Under the pieces are notes generated by a model that was given only the letters and a program-made list of their open reading frames with translations, did not search any database and was not told the origin of the DNA. 64,000 bases of DNA from assembly GCA_027483445.1 (NCBI GenBank), contig JAIXUS010000034.1, positions 1 to 64,000 of the forward strand. The letters are read 5' to 3'. A program made the translations under genes and the position numbers. The stretch comes from Bacteroidota bacterium (GTDB lineage Bacteria > Bacteroidota > Bacteroidia > M30B66). Every line of letters begins with the position of its first letter. Positions within the stretch are counted from its first letter, which is position 1. Shown piece after piece: positions 52,819 through 62,387 of this stretch.

Positions 52819-55038
52819 TTAATTCCCGTTTTCGGAGATGAAGCGTAAGCGAACCAAGCGAAGCTCCTGCTCGCCAATCTCGTCATCGCCAAGCTCTTTA
52901 AGGGCTACGGCAATGGAATCGGTTTCGGCTTTGCGGAAATAGTCGATGATTTCATCCTGAATCTCTTCATCGATGGAATCGTCGATATAATAACCAATAT
53001 CGAGACGAGTGCCTGAATACACGATGGCTTCCATTTCTTCGATGAGTTGTTCCATCGACAAACCGCGGGCATCGGCGATATCTTCAAGGGCAATTTTGCG
53101 GTCGACCGATTGAATGATATGCACCTTTTGGGTCGACTTGTTCACGATACTCTTCACCACCATGTTCATGGGGCGATCAATCTCATTGTCGCGCACGTAG
53201 TCGGCAATAACCTGAACAAATTCCTTCCCGTATTTCTCCGCTTTTCCGGCCCCAACTCCTGCGATTTGCTTGAGTTCGTTCAGATTTACGGGATACTGTA
53301 TGGTCATGTCGATGAGCGATTGCTCCTGAAAAATGACATACGGAGGCATGTTGTGTCTCTTGGCGATTTTCCGTGTCAGATCTTTGAGAATCGCAAAAAG
53401 TGTTTCATCGGCGGCTCCTCCACCCTGATTCCCCGCAGTGATGATCTCGTCGTCTTCGTCGGTATCGCTGTAATCATGGTCTTCGGTAATCATCATTTCC
53501 TTGGGATTCTCCAGGAAATCAAAGCCCGCCTTGGTGAGTTTTAGCGTTCCGTAATTTTCCACCTCTTTTTCGAGGAGGCCTTGAACAACGGCTTGGCGAA
53601 TCACGCTGCTCCAGTGTAATGCACTTTTATCGGAACCTTTGGAAAACAACTCCAGCTGGTCGTGCTTATACGACTTAATGGCCGAGTTGATTTGCCCCGT
53701 AAGCACATGAACAATGTGTTTGTCTTTAAAACGCTCCTTAACGGCAAGAACCGTATCGAGAGCCAGACAAACATCTTCCTGCCCGTCGAATTTCTTTTTA
53801 GGATGGCGACAGTTATCGCACATCGAGTTACATCCACTGTCGTCGTATTCCTCACCGAAATAGTGTAGGAGGAATTTTCGGCGGCACATCGAAGTTTCGG
53901 CGTAGCCTGTTGTTTCGGCTAGCAGTTGTTGCCCGATTTCTTGTTCGGCGACATGTTTGTTTTTGAGAAACTTCTCCAGCTTTTGAATGTCGTCGTAGCT
54001 GTAGAATGAAAGGCAAATGCCTTCACCACCATCTCTTCCGGCGCGCCCTGTTTCCTGGTAATATCCTTCGAGGCTTTTGGGCATTTCGTGGTGAATTACG
54101 AAACGTACATCGGGTTTGTCGATACCCATTCCGAAGGCAATTGTTGCCACAATCACATCGGCTTCTTCCATCAGGAATTTGTCCTGGTGTGAGGCCCGTG
54201 TTGAGGCATCCAATCCGGCGTGGTAAGGCAAGGCTTTAATGCCATTCACCTGAAGTGTTTCTGCCAACTCTTCTACCTTTTTGCGGCTGAGGCAATAAAT
54301 AATGCCTGACTTTCCGGGGTGTAGGCGAATGAATTTGATGATTTCCTTCACTACATCTTTCTTAGGACGCACCTCATAATACAGGTTTGGCCTGTTGAAC
54401 GACGACTTGAACAGGGTGGCGTCGTTCATGTTGAGGTTCTTCATAATGTCCTGCTGAACCTTTGGCGTAGCCGTAGCTGTGAGGGCCATGATGGGAACAG
54501 AACCGATGGCTTCGATAATGGGGCGAAGGCGTCGGTATTCAGGGCGGAAGTCGTGCCCCCACTCGGAAATACAATGCGCTTCGTCGATGGCGAAGAAGGA
54601 AATATTGATTTCGCGCAAAAACTGCACGTTTTCGTCTTTTGTTAAGGATTCAGGCGCCACGTACAGCAACTTGGTAACCCCGTTGGTAATGTCGGCCTTC
54701 ACCTGAGCAATCTCGCTTTTATTCAGTGAGGAGTTCAGAAAGTGAGCAATACCGTTTTCTCCGCCGAAGTTTCGGATAGAGTCAACCTGATTCTTCATTA
54801 AAGCGATTAAGGGAGAAACCACTATAGCTGTACCCTCGCTGATAAGCGCGGGTAGCTGATAACAGAGCGACTTCCCTCCGCCGGTAGGCATAATCACGAA
54901 TGTGTCGTTGCCGTCGAGAATATTCCGAATAATGGCCTCCTGGTCGCCCTTAAAGGCGTTAAAGCCGAAAAAATGCTGTAGATGGTCTGTAAGCTGAGCC
55001 TGACTGTCTGCTACTTCCAACATGTTAGATGAATACAT
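52819..55038 (-). CDS. recQ: ATP-dependent DNA helicase RecQ
   Basis: The 739-residue protein has Walker A MPTGGGKSLCYQLPAL, the DEAH box FFAIDEAHCISEWGHDFRPEYR, motif VI QETGRAGRDG, the RQC zinc-binding cysteines (CRRKFLLHYFGEEYDDSGCNSMCDNC), and an HRDC domain (MPPYVIFQEQSLIDMTIQYPVNLNELKQIAGVGAGKAEKYG). About 120 extra C-terminal residues are normal for Bacteroidota RecQ. The start may be the first Met or MLEVADSQAQ five codons on. Confidence 0.97.
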   Translation of the reverse strand: MYSSNMLEVADSQAQLTDHLQHFFGFNAFKGDQEAIIRNILDGNDTFVIMPTGGGKSLCYQLPALISEGTAIVVSPLIALMKNQVDSIRNFGGENGIAHFLNSSLNKSEIAQVKADITNGVTKLLYVAPESLTKDENVQFLREINISFFAIDEAHCISEWGHDFRPEYRRLRPIIEAIGSVPIMALTATATPKVQQDIMKNLNMNDATLFKSSFNRPNLYYEVRPKKDVVKEIIKFIRLHPGKSGIIYCLSRKKVEELAETLQVNGIKALPYHAGLDASTRASHQDKFLMEEADVIVATIAFGMGIDKPDVRFVIHHEMPKSLEGYYQETGRAGRDGGEGICLSFYSYDDIQKLEKFLKNKHVAEQEIGQQLLAETTGYAETSMCRRKFLLHYFGEEYDDSGCNSMCDNCRHPKKKFDGQEDVCLALDTVLAVKERFKDKHIVHVLTGQINSAIKSYKHDQLELFSKGSDKSALHWSSVIRQAVVQGLLEKEVENYGTLKLTKAGFDFLENPKEMMITEDHDYSDTDEDDEIITAGNQGGGAADETLFAILKDLTRKIAKRHNMPPYVIFQEQSLIDMTIQYPVNLNELKQIAGVGAGKAEKYGKEFVQVIADYVRDNEIDRPMNMVVKSIVNKSTQKVHIIQSVDRKIALEDIADARGLSMEQLIEEMEAIVYSGTRLDIGYYIDDSIDEEIQDEIIDYFRKAETDSIAVALKELGDDEIGEQELRLVRLRFISENGN

Positions 55039-55473
55039 TGATAAAAAAACAAGCGCTTCACACGAACTATTAACAAGCCTTTGGTCAAATTGTTATGATT
55101 ATGCCAAAAAATTGCAGGGTCCTTTTCCAGAAACACAATTGAAGATTAAAGATACATCTATATATCGTTTACACAACAAAAAGATTGTCTTTTTTCTGCT
55201 GATTTCATCTTGTTGATTTCGAGGCATGTATAAAAGCGATTGTGTGTTTGTACATCATTTTGTTCATGATCTTGGGTACAGAAAACGCATTTTCCGACAC
55301 CGGGAAAAACGAGAACCATTTTTACAAGGTTTCAATGACACAGAAAATTCTGAATGCGTCGCTGCTGATGGCTCGTTTCCAAATTTAATTTGGCTTTGTA
55401 AGCGCTTAAATTCTGCCCTCCTGAAGCCTGCAACGAACAGGCATTCGCTAAATTGCCAGCGGAAAAACGAAGT
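55039..55473. other. Intergenic region between divergent recQ and kynU; no clear feature
   Basis: This 435-base, AT-rich stretch should hold the promoters of recQ and kynU. I see no full TTG-N19-TAnnTTTG match, no hairpin with a T-tract, and no RNA gene. The short ORFs in the track here look spurious. Confidence 0.6.
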
Positions 55474-56757
55474 ATGACACAACTCAGCACAACCAACACC
55501 TTTACTGCCGAATACGCCCAAATGCGCGATGAAGCAGATCCGCTGAAACGATTTAGGGACGAGTTCCTCATACCCCAACACCAGGGAAAACCGGTGGCCT
55601 ATTTCTGCGGAAACTCTTTAGGGTTGCAACCCAAAGCGGCTGAAGATTCTGTTAAACAGGAGCTCCGCGATTGGTCTGAACTCGGTGTTGAGGGACATAC
55701 GCAAGCCCGCCGACCTTGGGTGAGCTACCATGAACTGCTCACCGAAGCCCTGGCAGAAATTACCGGAAGCCTTCGTTCGGAAGTGGTGGCCATGAACGCG
55801 CTCACGGTAAATCTACACTTGCTCATGGCTAGTTTTTACCGCCCAAACAAAGAGCGATTCCGGATTCTCTGCGAAGCCAAAGCCTTTCCGTCCGACCAGT
55901 ATGCCTTGCAAAGTCAGGCCGAATGGCATGGATTGATGCCGGCTGAGGTTATCCGCGAAATTCATCCCCGCGAGGGGCAACACCACATCGAGCTGGATGA
56001 TATTTTGCAGGCCATTCGTGAAGAAGGAAGCCAGCTGGCCTTGGTCATGATTGGTGGCGTGAACTACTACAGCGGTCAGGTGTTCGACATGGAAACCATT
56101 ACCCGGGAGGCCCACAAGGTTGGAGCCATCGCGGGCTTCGATTTGGCCCACGCCATCGGAAACATCCACCTGAAGCTGCACGAATGGAATGTTGATTTTG
56201 CGGCCTGGTGCTCCTATAAATACCTAAACTCAGGGCCGGGTGGAACTGCAGGAATTTTCATCCATGAAAAACATGCAAGCTCGCCAGAGACTTTCCGCCT
56301 GAAAGGATGGTGGGGCCACAACAAGGCCGAACGGTTTAAGATGGGCCCTGATTTTGAGCCGATTCCGACCGCCGAAAGTTGGCAAATGAGCAATGCTCCG
56401 GTTTTGTCGATGGCTGTTCAGATTGCTTCGCTCGAACTGTTCCGGCAAGCGGGGATGACAAACCTGCTCGGAAAAAGCAAGGCTCTAACCGCCTATGCCG
56501 ATCAACTCCTGAGTGAAGTGATGCGGCAAGGACCTCTGGCCGGGGCCTTCGAAATCATCACTCCCAAGGACCGTGGATGCCAGCTTTCGCTCTTGTTTTC
56601 GCGCCACGGACGGGCGGTATTCGATTACCTAACGGCCAACGGCGTAATTGCCGACTGGCGCGAACCGAATGTCATCCGCATAGCGCCTGTACCTTTATAC
56701 AATCAATTTTCCGACATCTATCGTCTGGCATCACTGCTGGCACAATTTCCGGGTTAA
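55474..56757 (+). CDS. kynU: Kynureninase
   Basis: KynU splits kynurenine or 3-hydroxykynurenine to (3-hydroxy)anthranilate and alanine. From the ATG at 55474 the protein has 427 residues. It carries FCGNSLGLQPKAAEDSVKQELRDW, AMNALTVNLHLLMASFYRP, GFDLAHAIGNIHLKLHEWNVDFAAWCSYKYLNSGPGG with the PLP lysine at 249, and KGWWGHNKAERFKMGPDF. The ORF track's TTG start adds seven unlikely residues. It is followed after 1 base by kmo. Confidence 0.96.
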   Translation: MTQLSTTNTFTAEYAQMRDEADPLKRFRDEFLIPQHQGKPVAYFCGNSLGLQPKAAEDSVKQELRDWSELGVEGHTQARRPWVSYHELLTEALAEITGSLRSEVVAMNALTVNLHLLMASFYRPNKERFRILCEAKAFPSDQYALQSQAEWHGLMPAEVIREIHPREGQHHIELDDILQAIREEGSQLALVMIGGVNYYSGQVFDMETITREAHKVGAIAGFDLAHAIGNIHLKLHEWNVDFAAWCSYKYLNSGPGGTAGIFIHEKHASSPETFRLKGWWGHNKAERFKMGPDFEPIPTAESWQMSNAPVLSMAVQIASLELFRQAGMTNLLGKSKALTAYADQLLSEVMRQGPLAGAFEIITPKDRGCQLSLLFSRHGRAVFDYLTANGVIADWREPNVIRIAPVPLYNQFSDIYRLASLLAQFPG

Positions 56758-56758
56758 C

Positions 56759-58105
56759 ATGAATGAAAACCTCCACAAACCAAAGCATATTGCCATCGCC
56801 GGCTCCGGCCTCGTTGGCGCGTTACAGTCGATTTACCTTAAAAAAAGAGGCTTTGATGTAAGCCTTTACGAACGCCGGCCCGATATGCGAAACAACCGCA
56901 TCAGCGCGGGCCGATCGATTAATTTGGCGCTTTCAGACCGCGGCTTTAAAGGCCTGGCCGGTGTAGGTATCGATGAGGAAGTACGACAGATTAGCATTCC
57001 CATGTACCGCAGGGTGATGCACGATAAAGAAGGCAAGCTTAGCTTTCAGCCTTATGGTAAAGATGGTCAGGCCATTTATTCGGTTTCGCGGGGAGGCCTG
57101 AATTGTAAGCTGATGGATTTGGCCGAAGCGCATGGTGTGAATATTCACTTCAACCACCGTTGCACCTCAGTAAACCTCGAAGAGGGCAGTGCCGTATTTG
57201 AGTCGGACCATGATCGCGTTGAAGTGAAGCCCGAGTTTTTGGTCGGAGCCGACGGTGCTTATTCTGAGGTGCGCAACGAAATGGAGAAACGCCCGTGGTT
57301 CAACTACTCCCAATACTACATCGACTATGCTTACAAGGAATTGAGCATTCCTCCGGCTGCCGATGGAACGCATCAACTGGAAAAGAACGCCTTGCATATT
57401 TGGCCTCGTAAGGATTTCATGCTCATTGCTTTGCCCAATCTCGACGGAAGCTTTACCTGCACCTTGTTCTTTCCGAAATCAGGACCGCTTTCTTTCGATA
57501 GCCTTGATACACTCGACAAAGCAGAGGCTTTTTTCAAAGAGCAGTTTGCCGATGCTTTGGCGCTGATGCCCCATTTTCGGGAAGAATACAGCAGCAACCC
57601 GGCGGCGGCGATGGTTATTGTGAAGTGCTTTCCATGGACTTGGGGCGACAAAGTGATGTTAATTGGTGATGCCGCGCATGCTATTGTACCCTTTTACGGA
57701 CAGGGCATGAATTGCGGGTTTGAGGACTGTTCGGTGTTCGATGAGCTTTTGGTGAACCACGAAGGTTCGTGGCGCGATTTGATGCACAAGTATGAAAAGG
57801 CCCGCAAAGCCAATGGAGATGCGATTGCAGAACTGGCCTTGCGGAACTTTATTGAAATGCGCGATAAAGTAGCCGACCCTGGCTTTTTGCTGCAAAAGAA
57901 AATCGAGGCCCGTTTTAGCGAAAAGCATCCCGACAAATGGATTCCGCTGTATTCGATGGTAACATTCAGCCACATACCGTATCATGAGGCCTTGATGAAT
58001 GGCGACCGACAAGAGAGCATCATGCGCGAAGTGATGGCCTTGCCGGAAATTGAGCAACGCTGGGATTCTGAGGAGGTAGAGCAGCTGATTTTGAGTCGTT
58101 TATAA
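56759..58105 (+). CDS. kmo: Kynurenine 3-monooxygenase
   Basis: This FAD hydroxylase acts on kynurenine before KynU. The 448-residue protein has the FAD fold IAIAGSGLVGALQSIYLKKRGFDVSLYERRPDMR, ISAGRSINLALSDRG (typical of KMO), and the second FAD motif MLIGDAAHAIVPFYGQGMNCGFEDCSVFDEL. The C-terminal region YSMVTFSHIPYHEAL is also typical. KynU and Kmo give 3-hydroxyanthranilate for NAD synthesis or breakdown. The later genes (haaO, ACMS decarboxylase) are not in the window. Confidence 0.96.
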   Translation: MNENLHKPKHIAIAGSGLVGALQSIYLKKRGFDVSLYERRPDMRNNRISAGRSINLALSDRGFKGLAGVGIDEEVRQISIPMYRRVMHDKEGKLSFQPYGKDGQAIYSVSRGGLNCKLMDLAEAHGVNIHFNHRCTSVNLEEGSAVFESDHDRVEVKPEFLVGADGAYSEVRNEMEKRPWFNYSQYYIDYAYKELSIPPAADGTHQLEKNALHIWPRKDFMLIALPNLDGSFTCTLFFPKSGPLSFDSLDTLDKAEAFFKEQFADALALMPHFREEYSSNPAAAMVIVKCFPWTWGDKVMLIGDAAHAIVPFYGQGMNCGFEDCSVFDELLVNHEGSWRDLMHKYEKARKANGDAIAELALRNFIEMRDKVADPGFLLQKKIEARFSEKHPDKWIPLYSMVTFSHIPYHEALMNGDRQESIMREVMALPEIEQRWDSEEVEQLILSRL

Positions 58106-58218
58106 GATACGATTCAGCAATCAAAAAGTGCGTTGCTTTCGGTCTTGTTGCAATGGCTTAAGAAGGGCTTGCTAAAACTCAGGAATGCCGGCGAGCGAAA
58201 CGAGGGTTCATGAGTGGA

Positions 58219-59373
58219 CTACGAGAACAGCTGTTTTATACCCGACTGTGCAAAGGGGGCAAGGGGAACGCTATTGCGAATTTTAAATTCATCGAGATGT
58301 GTGCTTTCATCGGCCAAAAAGGCCAATACCCGCTCTGGATCGTTTTTCTTGAAAAGATTGGTAAATATTTGTTCACCGCCCACCTTTTTGCTGAGCAACA
58401 CATCGAGCAGCGTCATGTCGTACCAATGGAACATTTTCTCGCGCAACGATGGGGTTGAATCGGGCTTTTTCCCGGAAGCCAGCAGGCTTACTATTTTTTT
58501 CAGCTTCTTGTGCACAAACTTAAATGTATAGCCTGTGCTTGCCTTAGTGTATCCGCCTGCTGTTCCAATATTAATAATATTGGAGTACTTGCCGGCTACA
58601 GGTTTGAACTTTGCGGTTGACATTGGAATTACGCCAAATTCTGTATGGGTGATTTCATAATTGTTCAGCTTTAAGTTGTGTTCAATATAATGACTGAGGG
58701 CCTTTTTGTACTCTTCCTTTTCGAGTAAAGCCTCGCTGAATAGGGTGTACTCAACCAGGGCTTCATGCGCTGATGTTGGCAAAATATACATGAACGTAAT
58801 ACCCTTTGCCTGCGAAAGGGTAAAGTCCATTAAAGTACCTACGCTGGAATCGAACGCGGCATGGTTTGTTCGGATGAACCAACCTTCGAAGTGCTGAAGC
58901 AAGGTGTTGGATGGATCCAGCGTTGGGTTAAACAAACCTGTAGAGTTGAACACCAAAGTGGAGCTGTATTCGCTCACATTTGTTTTCACACTAGCGCCTT
59001 GCGGGGAATCTACGATAGATTGAATGGTTTCGGTAACATATTGAACGTCAACCTTCGAAACTGCTTCTTTAATGAAGCGGTAGTAATCAACTGAGCGAAT
59101 GAGTTTGTAGGCGTAGTCGCGTAACGCAAAGGTCCGATTTAAAGTAGGCGATTCAAATTTAAGGCGATTCCAACGCGCGTAAACCAAGGGTTCGTAGAAG
59201 TCTTGGTCCTTTTCCCAGAAACACCAAGTACGATCATTCTGGTTTTTCTCCACCGCATCGATCACCAAAATTGATTTGTTCATCAGGGCCGGCTCCTTTG
59301 AAATATAGTATAATAAGCTTAGACCCGAAAGTCCACCTCCTGCAATGATGTAATCGAAATGGGTCTTTGACAT
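58219..59373 (-). CDS. crtY: Lycopene beta-cyclase
   Basis: CrtY forms the beta rings of carotene. The 384-residue protein has the dinucleotide fold FDYIIAGGGLSGLSLLYYI, the cyclase motif NDRTWCFWEKDQDFYEPLVYARWNRLKFESP, and IPMSTAKFKPVAGKYSNIINIGTAGGYTKASTGYTFKFVHKKLKK. It lies 9 kb from crtB and is oriented toward kmo. I see no consensus promoter or CarH-type palindrome in front of it. Confidence 0.92.
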   Translation of the reverse strand: MSKTHFDYIIAGGGLSGLSLLYYISKEPALMNKSILVIDAVEKNQNDRTWCFWEKDQDFYEPLVYARWNRLKFESPTLNRTFALRDYAYKLIRSVDYYRFIKEAVSKVDVQYVTETIQSIVDSPQGASVKTNVSEYSSTLVFNSTGLFNPTLDPSNTLLQHFEGWFIRTNHAAFDSSVGTLMDFTLSQAKGITFMYILPTSAHEALVEYTLFSEALLEKEEYKKALSHYIEHNLKLNNYEITHTEFGVIPMSTAKFKPVAGKYSNIINIGTAGGYTKASTGYTFKFVHKKLKKIVSLLASGKKPDSTPSLREKMFHWYDMTLLDVLLSKKVGGEQIFTNLFKKNDPERVLAFLADESTHLDEFKIRNSVPLAPFAQSGIKQLFS

Positions 59374-59552
59374 TGTTTCCTCGAATGTTACTGATAAATA
59401 GAGTTAGGCAGATTATTGTTTCGATACGCCCGCAAATTACGTAAATACTCAAGCTTGCCTCGAAGATCTGTTATGCCCTGAAATAGGTCGACCGTTTTCA
59501 CAGCGTACACAATTCCAATATTCCAACCCTTACTAAGGAAATTCTTGGTTTT

Positions 59553-59580
59553 GGTACTTTTTGCATAACCAAAGAGTACC
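59553..59580 (+). repeat. Hairpin GGTACTTTTTG/CAAAGAGTACC in a 490-base spacer
   Basis: An 11-bp stem with one G-T pair and a 6-base loop lies in the 59374-59864 gap. The flanking sequence (GCAAAAGTCCAGGG, CGGTCGCGTGGGATTTTGTGG) resembles a repeat I recall from other Bacteroidota genomes. Only one copy is in this window, so this is unproven. Strand is nominal. Confidence 0.4.
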
Positions 59581-59735
59581 GCAAAAGTCCAGGGAAATGC
59601 TAAGCTTCCCCGCGCCCTTCCGAACGACTAGAAAGACACACAAACGGTCGCGTGGGATTTTGTGGTTGTTCCCAATTGAAATATTTTCATGTTAAACCCA
59701 GAACATCAACGCTATTTAGGCAAGGTCAGTCACTC

Positions 59736-59868
59736 TTTCCCCTTTCTCCTTTCTCCTTTCCCCTTTTCCTTTTCTCCTTTCACCTTCCCCCTTTCCCCTT
59801 TCCCCTTTCGCCTTTTCCCTTTCAACTTTCAACTTTTAACTTTCTACTTTCAACTTTCAACTTTCTAC
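59736..59868 (-). repeat. Heptamer tandem array (TTTCNNC), 19 units
   Basis: Exactly 133 bases are made of TTTCCCC, TTTCTCC, TTTCAAC and TTTCTAC units. One neighbouring 6- and 8-base pair keeps the phase. On the minus strand it reads (GNNGAAA)n. The last unit contains the TAG stop codon of the T9SS gene, so the array forms its entire 3' untranslated start. Confidence 0.85.
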
Positions 59869-61397
59869 TCCACCCTTACCCATTTCCTCGTAAAGGCCTG
59901 CCTGCCACTTTGCACCTGCACGGTGTACACCCCGGGTGGAAGGTGTAAGGTGTTGGTATGGAGCGCGGTGTATTCCTGCTCCAAGGCTTGGCGGTGCAGC
60001 ACCTGGCCCATGCTGTTGTGCACGGTAAGCAGTGCCGGGTGCTGCGCTAAGCCTTGAAAACGCACATGCAAGACCTCCCGCGATGGGTTGGGAAAGATCG
60101 ACAGCGCATCGCTTGCCGATTTTACCGGCGCACCTACCGTTACCGAACCCAAGGTGTCGCAAACACTGCCCGCCAAAGGACCTAAACGGTAATTGGCGAA
60201 GTTGGGGGAAGCAAGCATTACCGGTGCATTTACCAAAGGGTATTTGAAATCGTCAACATTAGCGAGTAGGCCTAAGGAGTTTGGACTTTGAATAGATCCG
60301 AGATAACGAAATGAGGTGTCATTAACAATTACTCTTGAGTACAAGTACAACTCTTTGAAATTTGATGATAAAAAAAGCAGGTTACCAATTGGCGACATAA
60401 AAATTAGGCTATCTAATTGAAAATCATATTGATAAGTCCCTTCAACATAAGTAGAATCATTATAATTCAACCGATACCCATAAAACTTTGATCCATCGGG
60501 ACTCAAAATAAAATTGCCCACCTCTGCCGGCCGAAACATAGGGTTTAAATCGGTTTCGCGGGGATTGCTCAAATTGCCGGTACAGCGGTCCACGTCGAGG
60601 CGCTGGCAATACTTAGCCTGATAGGTAGAAAAATGGGCCATCATGCTGCCGTCTTGCGTAAAATGGGTCATGGTAAAGGCCTGTTCGCGCCCTTGCATAT
60701 TGGGTACGGTGTACAGCTCAAATTCCGACAAACCTGCCGTACTGAGCAAGCCCCGGTAGTATTGGTTGCTTTGCAGGGTGGGTTTGTAAATCCACCAATC
60801 GCGGCCATTGCCATGCCGCAGGGCCACCATGTCGGACAGGGCGGTTACCTGGTCGAGAATAATGTGGTCTTTGCTGATTAAACTTTGGGTAGGAATGTCG
60901 AGCAAGGCATAACAAAAGCGCACATCAACCCGGGCAAAGCCCAAGGTTTGCATAGGGTAATTGGTAACATACTCGCCATAAAACAAATACACCCGATTGC
61001 TGTCGGCCGGATCGGGCAAAAACAAAGGCCCGCGGGTTAAATCTACCCGTGTGGTGTCGGGCGAGCCTCCGGGCCAGGGAATATCGTCGTGCCAGAGCTT
61101 ATACGACAGCACTTCGCAATAACTATTCACCAAACGCCAGCCGTTGGAGGCAAAGAGCAAATTCCCCTCCTTATCGGCAAAACTGGCACTGCTGTAAAAG
61201 TTCGACATGACGATGGGCGTAGAGGTGTCCTCGCCTAAAAAAGTGGTATCGTCAAACTGTAATATAGAGTTCCGCTGTGGCGAAGGAAATGAACTGCTAA
61301 AAAAGGCATTCCCCACCAAAATTGCGTCGGCCTGGCGTTGTGCGCACAAAAGGAAGCATTGGGGCCACAAAAGGATCAACAGAAGTTTACTTTTCAT
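59865..61397 (-). CDS. T9SS type A secreted protein, mosaic composition
   Basis: From [20 protein letters not shown] (ATG 61397; the ORF track's start adds 31 residues without a signal) the protein has 510 residues. The body resembles beta-propeller-like surface proteins ([48 protein letters not shown]-like repeats). It ends in a type A sorting domain ([17 protein letters not shown]...[23 protein letters not shown]). The middle third (60240-60500) is clearly AT-rich, while both flanks are GC-rich. The stop codon lies in a heptamer array. Confidence 0.85.
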   Translation of the reverse strand: MKSKLLLILLWPQCFLLCAQRQADAILVGNAFFSSSFPSPQRNSILQFDDTTFLGEDTSTPIVMSNFYSSASFADKEGNLLFASNGWRLVNSYCEVLSYKLWHDDIPWPGGSPDTTRVDLTRGPLFLPDPADSNRVYLFYGEYVTNYPMQTLGFARVDVRFCYALLDIPTQSLISKDHIILDQVTALSDMVALRHGNGRDWWIYKPTLQSNQYYRGLLSTAGLSEFELYTVPNMQGREQAFTMTHFTQDGSMMAHFSTYQAKYCQRLDVDRCTGNLSNPRETDLNPMFRPAEVGNFILSPDGSKFYGYRLNYNDSTYVEGTYQYDFQLDSLIFMSPIGNLLFLSSNFKELYLYSRVIVNDTSFRYLGSIQSPNSLGLLANVDDFKYPLVNAPVMLASPNFANYRLGPLAGSVCDTLGSVTVGAPVKSASDALSIFPNPSREVLHVRFQGLAQHPALLTVHNSMGQVLHRQALEQEYTALHTNTLHLPPGVYTVQVQSGRQAFTRKWVRVE

Positions 61398-61531
61398 AAA
61401 AAATGCGGCCTTTAAAGGTTTTACCGGTAGTATTTTCGAGTTAGATAACTTTAGCAGTAAAAATAAACCAGATTCTTTAGGTATCCACACCCAAAATACA
61501 AGAGATTTTCAAATAGTGGAAAAAAATTGAA

Positions 61532-61552
61532 AGCGGAAATACAATTTCTTCT
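61532..61552 (+). repeat. Third, decayed copy of the GCGGAAAT palindrome
   Basis: AGCGGAAAT-ACA-ATTTCTTCT repeats the element seen twice at 13590-13669, with two mismatches in the right arm. Strand is nominal. Confidence 0.5.
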
Positions 61553-61582
61553 TGGCTGATAAAATGGTGAACAACCAAAGGT

Positions 61583-61954
61583 TTAGCGGGGAATGGTCAT
61601 GTTTCTATCAATACCAAGTTGAAAGCTCAAAGCATCAATTATTTCTAATTGTTTAACTGAATCAGTAATTTGTCCATACTCTTTGGTAAGTCTTTGCTTA
61701 TCTAACGTTCGAATTTGATGACAAAGGACAATTGATTCATTACTGAGTCCAAAATTATTCGCCGGGATTAAAACTTCATTAGGATAAACCATTCTACCCG
61801 GCTTTCGGCTTGTGATTGGGATTACATTGACCGTATTCAAGAGCTGATTGATTTCATCTTCACTCAGAACAAGAACCGGTCGCGATTTTCCCTGCTCTGA
61901 ACCTATCACAGGATCAAGATCGGCGCGTAAAATCGACCACTTTTTTACCGTCAT
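61583..61954 (-). CDS. MazF/PemK-type toxin (endoribonuclease)
   Basis: The 123-residue protein has the PemK/MazF core: KKWSILRADLDPVIGSEQGKSRPVLVLSEDEIN, VNVIPITSRKP, NEVLIPANNFGLSNESIVLCHQIRTLDKQRL. Members cut mRNA when freed from their antitoxin. Its start overlaps the end of the antitoxin gene (ATGA), the usual order and coupling. This module is AT-rich compared with its neighbours. Confidence 0.9.
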   Translation of the reverse strand: MTVKKWSILRADLDPVIGSEQGKSRPVLVLSEDEINQLLNTVNVIPITSRKPGRMVYPNEVLIPANNFGLSNESIVLCHQIRTLDKQRLTKEYGQITDSVKQLEIIDALSFQLGIDRNMTIPR

Positions 61955-62175
61955 AATGTTTCACTGTCTATGGCATTAAAATCATCATTAACTTCTTTTA
62001 TATCCGCATTAAAAATCGGGTCGTTCATCGCCATTCTTAACAACTCCAGTTTTTGAGCCCTCTCATCGATGTGGTCATTCACATACACTGTTACCATTTT
62101 CTTGTCACTGAAATCGGGCGGTAGTGTAAACACCACTTGATTGTTTTTCACAGCGCAAACGATTTTATATGTCAT
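61951..62175 (-). CDS. Antitoxin of the MazF-type pair
   Basis: The 74-residue protein has a short N-terminal beta region (MTYKIVCAVKNNQVVFTLPPDFSDKKMVTVYVND) and an acidic C-terminal tail (NADIKEVNDDFNAIDSETL) that should thread onto the toxin. It precedes and overlaps the toxin gene. The N-terminus is not a clear AbrB or RHH fold, so its DNA-binding class is uncertain. Confidence 0.8.
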   Translation of the reverse strand: MTYKIVCAVKNNQVVFTLPPDFSDKKMVTVYVNDHIDERAQKLELLRMAMNDPIFNADIKEVNDDFNAIDSETL

Positions 62176-62222
62176 TGGTTAAAAAATTTGAACACCCTAA
62201 AGTACGATTTTTCTGATCCCCC

Positions 62223-62257
62223 TTTCAACTTTCCCCTTTCCCCTTTCAACTTTCAAC
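62223..62257 (-). repeat. Second heptamer array, 5 exact units
   Basis: TTTCAAC, TTTCCCC, TTTCCCC, TTTCAAC, TTTCAAC in perfect phase. This is the same repeat family and orientation as 59736-59868. It lies just upstream of the toxin-antitoxin operon. Confidence 0.8.
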
Positions 62258-62295
62258 TCGCGAAGCGCAAGCGCCATGCGGGTGCAGCGGATACC

Positions 62296-62387
62296 CCGCA
62301 AAACAGAGTGAGTGTGGGAGCGGGAGTGAAGAGCGTGGGGGGTGAGCGTGAGCGGAAAAGCCGCGCGATGGCGGCTCTGTTTTGCGG
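62296..62387. repeat. GC-rich element with 13-bp inverted repeat
   Basis: CCGCAAAACAGAG (62296-62308) and CTCTGTTTTGCGG (62375-62387) are perfect inverted repeats about 66 bases apart. An inner AGCCGC/GCGGCT hairpin sits at 62359-62376. The surrounding 62260-62460 is GC-rich and has no convincing ORF. It may be a structured RNA or an extragenic palindrome; I cannot say which. Confidence 0.6.

Noticed and set aside
55226-55477. Small plus-strand ORF (83 aa) before kynU, and 55022-55216 (64 aa)
   Set aside because: Composition is not protein-like, there is no ribosome site or family match, and both lie in the divergent promoter region.
59652-59948. 98- and 122-residue plus-strand ORFs rich in F, P, L and S (also 59689-60057)
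   Set aside because: They are the in-frame reading of the heptamer array plus antisense of the T9SS gene. Low complexity, no start context.
62296-62387. GC-rich inverted repeat read as a plain terminator of the MFS gene
   Set aside because: The arms are 66 bases apart and neither side has a T-tract. It lies over 120 bases past the stop codon.
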